DNA of 64,000 nt, taken from Hepsetus odoe (lineage: Eukaryota; Chordata; Actinopteri; Characiformes; Hepsetidae). A program made the position numbers and the translations under genes. Location: NCBI GenBank assembly GCA_017165825.1, contig CM029384.1:15904747-15968746 (forward strand), in the 5' to 3' direction. Below are positions 38,816-50,468 of the stretch, one piece after another (the first letter of the stretch is position 1; every line of letters begins with the position of its first letter). The notes beneath the pieces were generated by a model. It had not been told where the DNA came from and did no database searches. It saw only the letters and a list, made by a program, of their open reading frames with translations.

Positions 38816-39197
38816 CACAGTCAAAGCATCAGACTCCTTTTCTCACCTTCCTGCATAAATGTGTTCATTTTCCGCTTTCACAGGCAGAACAGAGACAGAG
38901 ATACGGTGAATTCAAACACATGCCGGGATCACAAATGAGAGACTGATTTAAAATGCAGATATCAGTTTTGAAAGTGAATGTATAATATAGTATGTATAAC
39001 TTATCTTCAGCAGTAATGTGAGCACACCCGTACAACTTTTTTTTAGGCTCCAAGAGTCTGTAGTTGGAGCGTCTCCATGCTAGAAGAAGTTCTGTCCTTC
39101 ATAAACCTGAGAAGACTGTTTTTCTTGAAGAGTGTGTGTCTATTTTTTATTTGGTCTTAGAAAATTTGTTATTCGTTGCAAAAGGCAAAACATGTTA

Positions 39198-40541
39198 CAG
39201 TTGAGACCAAAAATTATTAGCCCCCCAGGAATTATGAAACGTTTTTCTGAACTTCTTCCCAATGTTTGCAGCATTGATGAAACTTGAAATAAGCAAACGT
39301 TCACCAGTGCTATTTAGTAGCTTTTGGTACATTTTGTAATTTAAAATAAATTTTCAGGCTTGCTCTATATCAAATAAAGTATAAAAAAAAAAAAATGGGG
39401 TGGTCAAAAATATTAGCCCCATGTAAATATTTGCTTTCTAAACACACCTGCAGTAATTAACCAATCAGCTTTGAAATCACACCTGTGTAGTCAATTGGCT
39501 TCCTAAGAATATTCAAAAAGCATAAAAGGACTTCAAGGAACAGGGCACTTGAACACATGAGAGGGACTACTGTTACTCACCATGCCAAAGACAAAGGAAA
39601 TCAGTCTGGAGCTCAGAAAGAAGATAGAAGAAGCTCATGGTAAGGGGGAAGGCTACACTTCCATTTCCAATCAATTCACAGTGTCTAGAACTGCTGTACG
39701 TTGCATCATTGCCAAGTACAAGGAGACAAATTCTGTAAGAACAAACCTTGCCGTGGCCATAAGCGCAAGATTTCAAGAACTCTGGAGAAGAAAATAGTCA
39801 GAGATGTTGACAAGGAGCCCCAGACATCTGCCAAGATGATTGTTGCTGACCTGGCCTCTTCTGGAGTTGATGTTTCAAGGAACACAGTTGTGAGGGCTCT
39901 TCTTTGTGGTGGGCTTCAGGGCCATCGTCCCAGAAGAACCCCTTTACTCAAGGAGCAGAACATCACAACTGAGGTTTGCCCGTGAACATTTGAAAGGTAA
40001 AGATGAGTTTTGGAAGTCTGTGCTTTGGTCTGATGAGACTAAACTGGAACTGTTTGGGGACATGGATGTTGCTTATGCTTGGCGAAGAAAGGGAGAGGCC
40101 TTGAACCCTAGGAACACAGTTCCCACAGTTAAACAAGGTGCTGGGAGCATCATGCTGTGGAGCTGTTTTGCCGCATCAGGCACAGGGAGCCTTGTTCGGG
40201 TGCATGGCATCATGAAAAAAGATTTGCAATGGAAGAATGGGCCAAAATCCCTCAGGAGACCTGTGCCAACCTAGTAAAGAACTACTCTTTAAGAGATTGT
40301 TGTCAGTTGTGGCTCAGAATGGTTACACTATTGACTATAAATGGCCAGGGGGCTAATATTTTGGATGTCTCATTTTAGCTTTCTTGTTTCAACTCGGTGT
40401 ATCAATAAAATATCCAAATTAAACTCACTGGACATTGTTTTGTATAGTGTGTTTGTTTCCAAAATAACAAACACTTGATGTTAATGGTCATTTTCATAGA
40501 GAAATCAAGTGTTTTGTCTAATTTCATTTTGGCCTCAACTG
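39198..40541 (+). mobile_element. Tc1/mariner transposon, full ends, 1344 nt
   Basis: The ends are inverted repeats: CAGTTGAGACCAAAAATTA on the left, and the right end read backwards is CAGTTGAGGCCAAAATGAAA. TA dinucleotides flank both ends (39196-39197 and 40542-40543), the Tc1/mariner target duplication. The inside holds a broken transposase, described separately. It sits between the samd9l leader exons and the main coding exon. Confidence 0.9.
39582..40320 (+). pseudogene. Tc1-type transposase, frameshifted and internally deleted
   Basis: The frame opens MPKTKEISLELRKKIEEAHG, the usual Tc1 helix-turn-helix start. It shifts near 39735 (second frame through RTLEKKIVRDVDKEPQTSAK) and again near 39950 (WSDETKLELFGD, first catalytic Asp region). 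After HGIMKKD the central catalytic part with the second Asp and the last acidic residue is missing. What follows is out of frame (EEWAKIPQETC). With at least three frames and a lost catalytic core it cannot make an active enzyme. Confidence 0.85.
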
Positions 40542-40964
40542 TATATTTTCATAAAATTGATAAATGGTCAAATTATGTGGTGGTTCAGTGTAGAAAATTT
40601 AAATAAAGCAACAGTAAATTTTTAGAAGTGGGTGCATCTGGAGCAAACCATTTAGGGGGCGAAATGTCACATCTTCAGTTTTCAAAAATCTTTTGTTTTT
40701 ATTGTGCTTTTCATTTAAATATGTCTCGTGCCAAAATGATTAAATAATAAAGTCATATATTGTGTAGGCAAGAATTTGCTAGAAAGACATGCAAAGACTT
40801 GCTAGAAATGTAGGAACATTACTCTTAAAAATAGTGTTGAAAACTAAATGAAATTGAGTTAAAAAATGTAATTTGTATATTACTTTATAATAATAGAATA
40901 GGTATTTTGAAAACCAAACCAGTACTAGACTAAAACCTGAAATCTTTTTATACATTTTTATGAC

Positions 40965-41100
40965 ACTTGTTGCCTTGTCTTGTCTTATGTTGTGTCTGAT
41001 GTCCTATGTGTAGCACCAGGGTCCTGGAGGAACGTTATGTCGTTTCACTATGTACTGTGTATATGGCTGAAATGACAATAAAATCCTACTTGAACTTGAA
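40965..41100 (+). repeat. 3' end of a dispersed fish repeat
   Basis: Contains the string TCCTGGAGGAACGTTATGTC and ends GAAATGACAATAAAATCCTA with an AATAAA signal, a tail I recognise as recurrent in teleost genomes. The family is not assigned. Confidence 0.5.
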
Positions 41101-41487
41101 ATATATGTCCATCCTCATGTAAAGATGATATAAATCTTATCAAACTGACATTGATTTTATCCATTTTTGTTAAAAAATCCAGTATCTATTTACCATACAA
41201 TTTCAATGCACTTTTAGATCACTGCATGCTACTAGTACTGTGTACTATAAATCATAAATCCCTTGAATGCTTAAAGACCTATTTTTGCCTTTTTAAATAA
41301 GTTTGAAATTAATTTAGTTAAAAACTGAAATTTGTGGGAAATAAACATTGAAACTTACTTTTGTAAAACAGGCTGATCTATATATTATAGCTGGCTTGCA
41401 GTGATTCCTGTAAAATAGCTTTGAATCAGAATGTAAATACATGGTTTGTGTAATCCTTTTCTAATGTGTGGAGGTTAGTTAGTACCG

Positions 41488-41605
41488 AGGCAGCGGTGGC
41501 CCACTGGTTAAGGACGAGCCTGCAAGATTAGAAGGTCATGGGTTTTCATTGTGTTTCATTGTGTGCTGTGTTGTGTTTCACAATGGCAGTCACTTTCACT
41601 TCACT
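41488..41605 (+). mobile_element. tRNA-headed SINE, copy 4 (internal deletion)
   Basis: Head GGCAGCGGTGGCCCACTGG and tail CACAATGGCAGTCACTTTCA are present, but the middle of the element is lost, leaving about 118 nt. It ends about 85 nt before the acceptor of the samd9l start-codon exon. Confidence 0.75.
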
Positions 41606-41739
41606 AGTTAGCTGGGATCCAAACTAAGCAAGCTTTACAACAACCTACCATATGTGTGGCTAATCACTTCATTGTATCTTTCTCCTTCAGGTGCTGTGAA
41701 GTGTAATTTTTGCGGAATTTATTTTTTTTCCAAGAAATA

Positions 41740-44700
41740 ATGGGCAAGTATTATGATATGTGTCACACAGAAAGGTTTAATCAATGTATTTCAGTTTCCC
41801 ACAAATATTTCAATATATCATGTTCTTTCCTTTACAGAAGAACTCAACAACACTCCAATTGAAAAATGGACAGAGTCCATGGTGAGCACGTGGTTGCAGT
41901 CAATAGGAGTGAAAGAAGAGTATATTAAAAAACTTCATGAAGAGGAAGTAGATGGACGAATCCTGCTTGAAATCACAGAGGAGTTCCTAAAAAGAGAGAC
42001 TGGCATGAAAGCTGGCTATGTAGATTTGATCATAAGAAAAAGAAATATACTAGTTAAAACTCTACAAAAGGGTCAGAGGCAACCTGCATGTGAAAAGAGT
42101 GTTGAAGACAGTGAGCCAGAAGCGCCGTGCATCAAGGTCGATCCCACCACTAGCATTCCCCCAAAGAAAGAGCTGAGACAGGACTCGGGGGCTATCCCAA
42201 AAATCAAAAGAGATTCAAAGCCTCGACCTTTTGGAAGGAGAGGTGTTGACTTTACATACGTGAGGCACAATGTCCTTCAGCCAGAATCAGGTGTCATTGA
42301 TCTGATCACTCCATGCCATGAGTACAAGGCATTTACTATTGCTGCAACTCTAGACTGCCAAAAACTTCAAGCAAAGCTGGCAAAGGAAGTTTTTAAATTT
42401 GCCACAGGATGCATGAACATGCGATCAAATGGCACGATACACTTTGGTGTAATGGATGGAAATGATAATTCTGGATGTGTGCATGGCGAAATCATTGGTG
42501 TTCCCATTCAGAAAAAGGAAGTGTATGCTGATGCATTGAATTTTATTGACCGATGTTTCTCTGCCTCTGACATTGAGCTTGTGCAGCAGTGCATTCGACC
42601 ACCTGAGTTCATCCTGGTAATTCAGACAGACAGCAATGAAGTGCACTATGTTGTTGAATTTGACATTGTACCTTCAATAAGCATAGTGAGAAACAGAGTT
42701 TTTGCTGTCCGCTTACCAAACTTCAAAGAGAAGAAAAACAAAATTGAATTTGACATTGAAAAGATCTTTCGCAGACAAGGTTCCAGAACTGAGCCAGTTG
42801 AGCCAAATCTATTTTACCAAGGAGTTCAGAGCAGGGATGCCCAACGAGAGGAGAAAGAACAAGCACATTCTTTCACAAGTCCAGATATCTGCCAAGATCT
42901 TGGAAGAAAACTCATCATGCTTGTAACAGGTGGGAAGAAAATTATGGAAAAAGACAAATGGTACATTCTTGTAGCAAACAAGTTATCAAAGGAAGATCTT
43001 TGCAACATTGATTTTCTGTTGAACATGAAAATCTTCTGTGTTTTTGACTTTGACCCAGATTCCAAAGTTTCTGGCTTATGCCAAGAATATATTAAGCACC
43101 ACGCCGTGAACTTACATTTCATGCAGAACTATAAAATTCCAAGTGGCATGAGCGTTGGAGAATTTGAGAGTAACCTCCATTTGTTTGAACAAACAAGTTG
43201 GATTTTTTGCAATGGACGAAATGACTTCAAAGGCAACGAGCCTCCTTGTGATGAAAAAACTTGGTTTAAAACAAGGAGGACTTACCTCAAAGATTGTGTC
43301 TCACTAATCTGCAAAGACATCTTGCCCAAGGGAACCTTTCATGTGATCTTCCTTCTCACCTCACCTGTTGAGACACCTCTCCTTAACACCTTCTATGAGT
43401 TCTTTACTGACATGGAAGGTCATGAAGACATCATATGCATTTCTGAATCAGAGGAGAACTTTCGCAAATGGCAGACCTTTGCTCTCGGATCATGTGATGT
43501 GGAAACTGTGAACACTTCAAGTGTTGTTGGGATGAAAATGAGCCACATCAACGCAACTCTCCAACGAGTCCAGGTCACCAATGCTCGTACAGCTAAACTC
43601 TTACCAGTGTCTATTAAAGGGGAGTGCTGCCTTGAAACACGCGAGGAGGAAAATATTTGTTCCTTGGAGATTTTAAGTGCCAACCAATGTGAAGACACCA
43701 ATTCTGAGTTCATTGAAATGCAGAAAGAAGATATAGAGAGACAATTTTACCTTGGAGGAAAAGTTACATGGATGAACTTCTGGCTTGCAGAGAAAAGGTA
43801 CGTTGGGGAGGTTATTCAAAGAGATGCCTACCATGAAGTGATCAACCTTCTGAAGGATTCTCTCAAATGGAGTTCAGATCAAAATCCCATCAACTGCATC
43901 AACATATACCATCATCCTGGAAGTGGAGGAAGCACAGTAGCAAGGCAGGTGCTTTGGAACTTCCGAAAGGAGTTACGGTGTGCAGTTGTGAAGTCGTCAT
44001 ACTCTGCCAGCACAGTTTCAGAACATGCTGTTAAGCTTCGGGAATATGAGGAGAAAGATCCCCAGAAATGCCTCTCTGTCCTTTTACTTGTTGAGGATTG
44101 TGACAAAGAGTACCTAGAAGACTTGAAGAATGAATTAGAAGTGGCTGTCTATACTAAGAAAATTACACACGGTACACCATGTTTCATTCTCCTTAGCTGC
44201 AGACGATCCTACACTCCAGAGAAAATGTGCAAGGGGTCACCTTTGCAGAATGTTTCTGTCACTCACAAACTTTCACCTGAGGAGAAACAACTATTTGCAG
44301 GAAAGAGACAAAAGCTTGAAAAGCAGTTCCAGCCAGAGTTTATCCTGACATTTATCTTGATGAGTGAGGAGTTTGAACACCAGAATATCGCTGATTATGT
44401 TTCACAGTTTGTTAAACACTTACTGCAAGACATCGATCATGGATCTGTTGTCACTAAGCTCATTCGGTACGTAGCTCTGCTCAACACCTACGTCCAGAAC
44501 TCTTTTATCTCTCAGTCGCATTGTGAAAGCCTCCTTGCTTTAACTGTCCACATGGAGAGATTTCGACAGCACGCATTTGAGGGCTCACTGAGTGAGCAGG
44601 CCAAATTGGTGTTTATTCATTTGAGAGATGAAAGGACTCACATTAAATCTATCAGAATCATTCACCCATTAGTTGCAAAGGAGATTCTGCACCAGCTTCT

Positions 44701-46411
44701 GGGTAGCAAACAACAGCAAAGTGACCTTGCACTTGAGCTTCTTAACAACGATGTCCTCTTTGAACACAGATTTGGGAGAGAAGATTACATGAAGTTTCTT
44801 CGTGCACTGTTGATGAAACGCTCAAGGATCAGCAAAGGTGATGAGTCTGACAGCTTTTTCTCTCTTCTAATTGAGCATGTGAGAGAACATGAAACACCAG
44901 AAAAAGCTATAGAGCTTCTTAGTGAAGCATACAAAAGATTCAACAAGGATGCATTTTTTGCTCAGCAACTGGCTCGCCTCAATTACCGATATGAAAAGTT
45001 TGAAGACGCAGAGCACTGGGCGGACATTGCAGCAAAAAAAATGCCCAATAACTCTTACATTCTTGACACCAAAGGTCAAGTGTATAGAAAATGGTTCACA
45101 ACAAAATGGAAATGCATAGAGAGGATGGAAAAAACCCCAGAGAACACAGCAGATGCGATTGAAACTGCTCTTAAAGCAATTGAGTGCTTCCAGGAGTGCG
45201 AGAAGGCAGCGATTGCAGACGTTGAGTCAATGAACAACTCTGGGTTTTTTGCAGCTGTAGAGGTTGGGTGCAGCTTGTTAAAGCTGATTTTCTCACTTCG
45301 CATTTTCTCAAACAAAATAAATGGTCGTTCTGAATGCCTGAAGTACTTGCTCACGGAATACATTCCCAAGGAAGTTAAAAAACCATGGGAGGAATTTCAC
45401 TTCAAACTCAAAAGCCTTCAAGCAACAATGCGTAAGGCTTTGGAATGGATATCAGAAGACTTAAGTTATTTCCAGACAGACCTGAATACGGATGAGGAGA
45501 CCTCTGAGAGCTGTGAGCTGACCATAACCCATCCTAAGCGTTGGTTGGTAAACAAATCCACCATTTATGGCAAGTTCTTCAGTGATTCCTCTCTCACCAG
45601 TGTACCAAGCAACTGGCAGTCTAGTTTACCAACTCTGAGTCCCTTCATGAAACGCATGATTATTTACCACCTTGGAGGTGGAAACATCACAACAATCTTT
45701 TCCATCCTAGACAGGAAAGAAAAGGATGTAGTTAAAATTTTGGAGGACATAATTTCACTGTATCCAAAAAACCCCATGAGCGCTAAAATGGATCAAGTGG
45801 ATCTTGTTAACCTCATAGCAACACATATTGCTCTAAGTGCAGCCTCGATCCATTCAAAAAGGTTGGCTGGATTTAATGATCTACAAAGGCTTAGCCATCT
45901 GTTTCCACAAGATCAGTCAAGATGCCTGCCACGTGCTCTGTTTTTGTGCATCTTGCTATTCTGGCCAGAAGAGCATGACACTGATGAGGTAAAGGAGGAA
46001 AAATATGAAACTGTCCTCTCTGCTGTTGAATTCCTCCAAAGAACATACTGGAGTAAAATGAAGGACATCCCTCACAGAAGGAGACGGATTTACACCCACT
46101 TTTTCTTGGGAAATGGAGTTGGATATGAGAAGTTTGTCCATAAGAGTAAGACGGAAAGCATCTCAAAGCTCACCTCCGTTTCAGAAAAGCGTCTGAAATG
46201 GTTCCAATGGCCAGAATTCGCTGATGTACTCAAACGTGTGACAGGCTGGACAGAGAATGGAACTGTCTATCTTGAGGGTCCCAAGAAGAAAAAGTTCCCT
46301 GTTCATTCACTCTATGTACACTCTGTGCCCTATGGCAATGAGAATGTCACCTTTTATCTGGGATTCACTTTCCGAGGACCTGTTGCATACAACATCACAG
46401 TGAGAAAGTAG
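41740..46411 (+). CDS. samd9l: SAMD9/SAMD9L-like antiviral protein
   Basis: Proposed coding exons are 41740-41743 (ATGG) and 41838-46411, giving about 1525 residues beginning MEELNNTPIEKWTESM. Without the intron the continuous frame would start at 41753 and add a leader that looks intronic. Seen in order: SAM domain (about 10-78); AlbA_2/Schlafen-like domain (about 153-313, FATGCMNMRSNGTIHFGV); SIR2-like region (about 375-535); NTPase with P-loop-like HHPGSGGST (693-701, no Lys, as in the family) and acidic LLLVEDCD (about 751-756); TPR-like helices (about 1000-1230); C-terminal OB-like part ending FYLGFTFRGPVAY. Human SAMD9 and SAMD9L are interferon-induced restriction factors, and the AlbA_2 domain of SAMD9 cleaves tRNA-Phe. 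The ORF is intact and close to family length. SAMD9 and SAMD9L cannot be told apart here. Confidence 0.9.
41744..41837 (+). other. Putative GC-AG intron splitting the samd9l start codon exon
   Basis: The ATG at 41740 (A at -3, G at +4) is followed by GCAAGT, the consensus of GC-type donors. The 94-nt intron ends TTCTTTCCTTTACAG at 41837. Joining ATGG to AAGAACTC gives phase 1 and restores the SAMD9-like frame as M-E-E-L-N-N. A GT donor at 41748 would break the frame. This is inferred from signal and phase. Confidence 0.65.
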
Positions 46412-46570
46412 GACAGCCATGACCTAGTGGTTAAGCATTAGATACCATGATCAGAATGGTTGTGGGTTTGAGTTCAAGACCAGTAGATTACCTTTAGTTA
46501 CCCTAGAGCAAGATACTGTCCCTGTGAGTGCAAGATATGGCTGCCCAGTTTATAAAGTGAAGAGAACAAG
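46411..46570 (+). mobile_element. tRNA-headed SINE, copy 5, starting at the samd9l stop codon
   Basis: GGACAGCCATGACCTAGTGG matches the SINE head (GGGCAGCGGTGGCCTAGTGG in other copies), so the element begins at the G of the stop codon TAG (46409-46411) or one base after it. The B-box is blurred (GGGTTTGAGTTC) and the 3' part is lost after CTGTCCCTGTGAGTGC. The samd9l 3' UTR therefore begins with SINE sequence. Confidence 0.75.
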
Positions 46571-48720
46571 AGGCTAAATTTAGACAATGTAAAGAAATGG
46601 ACAACTGACTAATGACCAGCAAAAGAACAAGCTGATATGATTATGTTACTGATATGACTCGTCTGTCAGCTGTCATGATGTTTAAGATTTTTATAGCCAA
46701 GTTTGGTTTTTTTTTGGCACTTTTGTGAGAGTAAGTGTCTTTTATTTACTGTATAGATACTGTTTAAAAAGTGATCACACATGATCAGTATGTTCTTTTT
46801 GGTTCACCCAAGCCAGATACCAAACGTGGTAATTGCTTCTTTGCAGACATACTGTAGTTCAGATTATGATGCAAGTATTGCTGAAGAAAAGGTAACACAG
46901 TTTTCTTGTGCCATTGAAGAGATCTGTTAAGAAACAAGGAACACCTTAACTCTGAACTGTTGGATTAAACATAAATTGCAATTTAAACTTCTAATAATGA
47001 CATTTATTCAGCTACAGGAACTCAAGTGAAATGCTTATAATTTACTGCTGTTCTGAATATTTTTGAATCCTAATGCTTCTCCTTCTTCTCCAGCATATTG
47101 AATGTGAATATGATCATTTCCTTTTTCCATCTTCACTGTTAATTTAGTTCCTGTTACTTAAGTATTTTTCTGAAAGTTTTGTACTTTTGTTTGAAACCTT
47201 AATTCACAGTAGTAACTTATATGAGCTATGTTACATTTGCTGTAAACCAGAAAGATACATTCCAGTTCTTGACAGTCACAAACAAGTACCCATTCTCTGC
47301 AAGGATTTTATACCTTTGGATCTATTTTCTGCTTAAAGAAGCACACTTAGTGACTCTTTTCCTGGAGGACCAGTGTCCTGCAGTTTGTTAGTTGCCTCCT
47401 TAAGCATACTCACTAAACCTGGCAATTACCAGGCAAGCTTAACCAGGTGTGTCTGAGCAGGGAAATCAACTGTAGAGGTCACGGGAAACCGAGAACTGAA
47501 TTTGATCACCCTTGGTGTATATCATTGTCTCTTTTTTTAAGCAGATTTTATTTTGTTTGTTAAAATTTTCATGCATTACAGGAAGTTTTTATGAAAATAC
47601 ATACGTTCATTGTTTTTACCACCTCTTTTTTTTATTTCATCAAGTATATATCTTACTTTGACTTTTACTGTACACTAATCAGCCCCAACAATAAAAGTAC
47701 TAAGGGGTCAAAGGAAAAACATTGGTCATCTCCTTACAATGGCACTTGTCAAGGGTTGGGACATATTAAGCTGTAGTAAGTTCTTCATGTTCATATGTTG
47801 GAAGCAGGAAAGAATGGACAGGTGAAAAGATATGAGCAACCTTTCCAAGAGATGGCTAGAGGAGTATGTTAGAGCATCGTAAAAACAGCAGGGCTTGTGT
47901 TCCCTGTTTACAAGGGTTCGTACCTTGCAAATTAATCCTAAGAAAAACAGCTGAAGAACCAGCAACAGGGTCCTGGGTATCCATGCTTCTCTGACAGGTG
48001 TAACGTGTGAAGCTACTGCAGCACCTTCGACATACTGTAATAATTCTCTTCACTGTGCACCTTGATGATTATACTATTGGTGCTTTTGTTGCTATCTTAT
48101 TGCGGCTATTTTTTTTACATTTTGCTACAGTACACAATAACAATTAGTTTAGGACTTCTTCATTGAATCATCAGAATATATAGCTTTAGACCTTACTTTA
48201 AACTTGAATAACTTTGACCCTTTAGTATAATTCAAATTTCAAAACACAGTTTTTTTTATCTTAATATTTATAATAATTGGCATGGCTGAAGCCAAGTTTG
48301 TGCTAAGTTAGGGCACATAGATCACTTATTAATAGTCTACTAAATAAACATGTTATAAGGGATTTATACAGCAGCTATTTATACTCAGTAGCTCTGCTGT
48401 ATTATAATCCTATATGTAGCTGTGAGACAGTTTGATGTCCTGCATTGACACAATGACCACAGATCTAAATGCAGATTTAGACATCTTGGTGACTTAAGTT
48501 CCTGCTGCATGAAAAATGGAAATGTAATTTAACTTAACTAGATTTAAGTAATAGGAAGTAAAACTGACAATCTGATCTCTCATTTGTCTTTTGAGATTAA
48601 GTGCAAAGTCAAAAAGTTTATATTTTGACCTTAACAAATTGAAAAAGTATATGCTTGATATACTGCCTTCACCAAGCGATTTACAGTTAGCTTTTAAGTT
48701 CCCAGCATTTTCATGTTTCA
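46571..48720. other. samd9l 3' flank, no gene seen
   Basis: AT-rich noncoding DNA. A block near 47340-47520 (TTTCCTGGAGGACCAGTGTC .. AACCAGGTGTGTCTGAGCAG) resembles a dispersed fish repeat. AATAAA occurs near 47690. No ORF here resembles a protein family. Confidence 0.5.
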
Positions 48721-48721
48721 T

Positions 48722-48957
48722 GTGGGCAGCGGTGGCCTAGTGGTTAGGGAGTTGGCCCTGGATTGGTAGATTGTGGGTACGATTCCCTCACCAGTAGATT
48801 GCCTTGAGGTACCCTTGAGTAAGGCACTGCTCCCCGGGCACTTTCAATAGCTGCCCCCAGCTGCATGTGTGTGTATGGGTGAAACACAGAGGTCTAATTT
48901 TGTTGTGTTGTGCTGTGCTGCGTTTCACAATGACAAAGATTGTCACTTTCACGTTAT
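48722..48957 (+). mobile_element. tRNA-headed SINE, copy 6 (near complete)
   Basis: One of the best copies: GGGCAGCGGTGGCCTAGTGG head with A-box TGGCCTAGTGG, a B-box-like GGGTACGATTCCC, the body (TTGAGGTACCCTTGAGTAAG, CCCGGGCACTTTCAATAGC) and the tail CACAATGACAAAGATTGTCA. Confidence 0.85.
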
Positions 48958-48974
48958 TTTTCCATCAAATCAAA

Positions 48975-49375
48975 AACACCAGAAGGAGCTGCATTGTGCC
49001 TTTGAGAACTTAGAGAAGGCATATGACTGGGTGTCTAGAGAGGAATTGTGGTTTTGAATGAGTAAGTCTGGAGTGGTTGAGAAGTATGTCAGAGTGGTAC
49101 AAGATATGCATGAGGGGAGCATGACAGTGATTTTGTCTGCACGAGGAGTGACGGATGCATTTAAGGAGGTGGGATTACATCAAGGCTGCGGACTGTGAAG
49201 CTTGCAGATGATGACATTGTGAAGAAGAGACATCTCTTGAAGAAGAGAGCGACAGAAAGGTACCAGCAAGAGTGAAAGGGAATGTTTGAAAGAAGGAAGT
49301 TAGACAGAAGATAGGAAAAATGGAAATTGATTATCCGCTGTGGCGACCCATAACGGGAGCTGCTGAAAAATGATG
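48975..49375 (+). mobile_element. RTE-like LINE, degraded and internally deleted
   Basis: Frames spell LEKAYDWVSREELWF, then SGVVEKYVRVVQDMHEGSMT, i.e. the reverse-transcriptase palm region of the RTE-like family also present at 33919, 37243 and 38500. A large internal deletion joins this to the 3' tail CGCTGTGGCGACCCATAACG. It carries stops and is non-functional. Confidence 0.75.
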
Positions 49376-49836
49376 TGTTAACATTTTAACATTTACAAAG
49401 ATTTCTACTGAGTCAGAATTGTTAATGGTGGTTATAGGAGCAAGACAACTGAAGTGTTTAAAGTTTCTATTTATTTAATCACAGAAAGCTACTCAATCAG
49501 TATTTGAAGTTGATGCATTGGAGACAGGAAAGCATAAGGACCTTAGCAACTTCCACAACTTCAACTGAATTTAGTGCATTGTAGTGGGTGAGTTAAAAAG
49601 GAAGAAATAAAAAACAAGAACAACAACAAAAAAAATCATATTTTTATGGCAATACTTGCTTCTCCAGTCAAACATTTATGATTTTCAGAAAAAATAAGTG
49701 GCATCAAATTTCATGTGAATATTTATTGAAGTCCCAGAAAAAAAAAGATAAAGCTGGCTGATAGAAAGATTTCAATACACATTGCCACATCTTGTGTGGA
49801 TTCTTAAACTGGTTAGAGTGCTCTGACCATCACCAG

Positions 49837-49999
49837 AAAGTGAAAGTGACTACCCTTGTCATTGTGAAACACAGCACAGCACAAAGACATTCAACCTCTG
49901 CGTTTCACCCATACACACACATGCAGTAGGGGGCAGCTATTGAAAGCGAACGGGGAGCAGTGACAGGGACGGTACCTTGCTCAAGGGTACCTCGGGGAG
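49837..49999 (-). mobile_element. tRNA-headed SINE, copy 7 (5' truncated)
   Basis: Minus-strand copy: tail complement GTGACTACCCTTGTCATTGT first, then the body ending TACCTTGCTCAAGGGTACCT. The tRNA-like head is absent, as expected for 5' truncation. Confidence 0.8.
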
Positions 50000-50279
50000 C
50001 AAAATGTGCAGACAGCTCTCAGATTAGCGAGATGCTAATTTTGTCACACGGCGCCAAAAACAAACAAAACACGCGGCACATGTTGTACTTTCACTCATTT
50101 TTCGTATTCCTCCTTCCAGGTGTGTGTGATAGAGCACTTTAAGAGCGCCCGAGACCTGCTCAGCTGCTCGCTCCTCCGCGGCGCCGCGGCTCTTTAAATT
50201 AACCAGTCGCTTCATGAATGAAGCCACGTGACCAAATATCATATGACGCGCGGCGTCGCTACAAGAGACACAACGAGCG

Positions 50280-50282
<3 letters not shown>

Positions 50283-50330
<48 letters not shown>
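50283..50330. repeat. Microsatellite (GA)n
   Basis: About 24 GA units followed by a run of about ten A at 50331-50340, at the 5' side of the CpG-rich block. Confidence 0.95.
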
Positions 50331-50334
<4 letters not shown>

Positions 50335-50394
50335 AAAAAACAAATCAACCTTCCCGCATGTATATGTACGCGTTCGGAACCGGCGCGGCTGGGC

Positions 50395-50429
50395 TCTCTC
50401 TCTCTCTCTCTCTCTCTCTCGCTCTCTCG

Positions 50430-50466
<37 letters not shown>
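50395..50466. repeat. Microsatellites (CT)n and (CA)n
   Basis: (CT)n with a few G interruptions to about 50438, then about 13 CA units. The CT run is the complement of the GA run 65 nt upstream, so the two could pair. Confidence 0.95.

Positions 50467-50468
<2 letters not shown>

Noticed and set aside
41748..41837. GT-AG intron (GTATTA donor) in the samd9l start region
   Set aside because: It joins ATGGGCAA to AAGAAC in the wrong phase and meets a stop (TGA) within a few codons; the GC donor at 41744 fits instead.
48722..48800. Possible tRNA gene (A and B box present)
   Set aside because: No cloverleaf with paired acceptor stem; the same head recurs in the SINE copies, so it is SINE sequence.
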